From assembly GCA_028694545.1 (NCBI GenBank), contig JAQVKV010000138.1, forward strand, positions 1 to 6,557: a DNA stretch of 6,557 nt, read 5' to 3'. The position numbers were made by a program, and so were the translations under genes. The DNA comes from Zavarzinia sp. GTDB lineage: Bacteria > Pseudomonadota > Alphaproteobacteria > Zavarziniales > Zavarziniaceae. The notes under the pieces were generated by a model, which was given only the letters and a program-made list of their open reading frames with translations, was not told where the DNA came from and searched no databases. Below, in pieces: positions 5,662-6,557 of the stretch; the first letter of the stretch is position 1, and each line of letters starts with the position of its first letter.

Positions 5662-6557
5662 ATGATCCTGCGTTCGTCCCTGCAATCGGATCAGCGGAAA
5701 ATGGGCAACATGGTCGCCGGCATTGCCACGTCGCGCATCGAAACGGTCAAGCAGCGGGAAACGGCCCGTTTCGTCGCTGGCAATCCGCGCTCGCGGAGCC
5801 TCGCCGCCGAGGCGCAGGCGCATTTCCCCGACGGTGTGCCCATGCACTGGATGACCGACTGGGGCACGCCCTTCCCCCTCTTCGTCGCGGAGGCACGGGC
5901 GGCGCGGCTGGTGGATGTGGATGGCCACACCTATCACGACTTCTGCCTGGGCGACACCGGCTCGATGTTCGGCCATTCGCCCGACCCCATCCTGAGGGTC
6001 CTGGCGGAGCAGGGCGGCTATGGTCTGACCTACATGCTGCCGACGGCGGACGTCCCCGTGATCGGCCGCTTGCTGGCCGAACGCTTCGGCCTGCCGCAAT
6101 GGCAGGTGGCGGCGACCGCGACCGACGCCAACCGCTTCGCCCTGCGCTGGGCCCGCGCCATCACCGGGCGGCCGAAAATACTGGTCTTCAACGGCTGCTA
6201 CCACGGCACGGTGGACGAAACCTTCGTGCGCCTGAAGGATGGGCGCGCCGTGCATCGCCCCGGCCTGCTCGGCCAGGCCACGGACTTGACGATGGGTACC
6301 CGCGTCGTCGAGTTCAACGACCTGCCAGCGCTGGAACAGGCGCTTTCCGCGCGCGACGTCGCCTGCGTCATCACCGAACCCGCGCTGACCAATATCGGCA
6401 TGGTCCTGCCGGCACCCGGCTTTCTCGACGCCGTCCAGGCGGCCTGCCGGGCGACCGGCACCCTGCTGCTGATCGACGAGACCCATACGATCTCGACCGG
6501 GCCGGGCGGCTGGACGCGGGCCCATGGCCTGAAGCCGGATTTCTTCGTCGTCGGCAA
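5662..6557 (+). CDS. Class III PLP-dependent aminotransferase (glutamate-1-semialdehyde aminomutase-like), 3' truncated
   Basis: An uninterrupted frame from ATG 5662 runs off the window edge, giving 298 residues of a protein normally about 430-460 long. Fold-type I class III features are NPRSRSLAAEAQAHFPDGVP (41-60), VDVDGHTYHDFCLGDTG (84-100), GHSPDP (104-109), the GCYHG element (178-182; Tyr180-His181-Gly182 near the cofactor ring), ITEPA (237-241) and LLLIDETHT (268-276) with Asp272 as the likely PLP-nitrogen partner. The Schiff-base lysine lies beyond the edge. The usual S-G-T-E-A phosphate-cup motif is ATATDAN (151-157), and DEVMTGFR is replaced by DETHTISTG. This argues against true HemL and for a relative acting on an amino or beta-amino acid, substrate unknown. 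The start is uncertain: GGAG at 5646 is 12 bases upstream, and Met14 (5701) or Met17 (5710) are possible. Confidence 0.82.
   Translation, partial: MILRSSLQSDQRKMGNMVAGIATSRIETVKQRETARFVAGNPRSRSLAAEAQAHFPDGVPMHWMTDWGTPFPLFVAEARAARLVDVDGHTYHDFCLGDTGSMFGHSPDPILRVLAEQGGYGLTYMLPTADVPVIGRLLAERFGLPQWQVAATATDANRFALRWARAITGRPKILVFNGCYHGTVDETFVRLKDGRAVHRPGLLGQATDLTMGTRVVEFNDLPALEQALSARDVACVITEPALTNIGMVLPAPGFLDAVQAACRATGTLLLIDETHTISTGPGGWTRAHGLKPDFFVVG

Noticed and set aside
5575..6525. A 316-codon minus-strand frame opposite the aminotransferase.
   Set aside because: The plus-strand frame carries clear class III aminotransferase motifs throughout; the minus frame is composition-driven.
5662..6557. True hemL (glutamate-1-semialdehyde aminomutase).
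   Set aside because: The SGTEA and DEVMTGFR signatures are replaced, and nothing nearby belongs to tetrapyrrole synthesis.

Overview
The window is strongly GC-rich with the codon bias of a high-GC proteobacterium. It carries a cysteine-bearing FNR-type regulator, DUF4010/MgtC-type and tandem-Usp proteins, and a bifunctional phosphotransferase/P-loop kinase. This suggests a chromosomal segment of an alphaproteobacterium, perhaps a Rhodospirillales-like lineage; the order is an inference, the broad class somewhat safer. I see no tRNA or rRNA gene, CRISPR array, insertion sequence or phage gene.

Layout: (1) 1-725 (+), the C-terminal part of a DUF4010/MgtC-like membrane protein, cut by the window edge. 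(2) A minus-strand series read from right to left: an FNR/CRP-family oxygen regulator (2975-2181), a small GNAT-like protein (2115-1651) and a tandem universal stress protein (1603-728). (3) 3074-4555 (+), a fused aminoglycoside-phosphotransferase-like and P-loop kinase protein, divergent from fnr. (4) 5541-4552 (-), a zinc-dependent alcohol dehydrogenase. (5) From 5662 (+) to the window end, a class III PLP-dependent aminotransferase truncated by the edge. The two convergent junctions are extremely tight: 2 bp between genes 1 and 2, and a 4-bp overlap of stop codons at 4552-4555.

The best-supported regulatory signal is a pair of near-consensus FNR boxes. One lies upstream of fnr (3030-3043) and one upstream of the GNAT-like gene (2171-2184, overlapping the fnr stop codon). 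Each is centred about 62 bp before its gene's start codon, and each has a perfect TTGAT half-site on the promoter-distal side. This predicts an fnr gene that regulates itself and a downstream GNAT-usp unit under low oxygen. The gene content (Usp, phosphotransferase/kinase fusion, zinc alcohol dehydrogenase) resembles hypoxia regulons elsewhere: Mycobacterium tuberculosis Rv2004c, a protein of the same fused architecture, belongs to the DosR dormancy regulon beside a Usp gene. The window therefore reads as a small oxygen-limitation/stress island built of known families. I found no convincing wholly new system.
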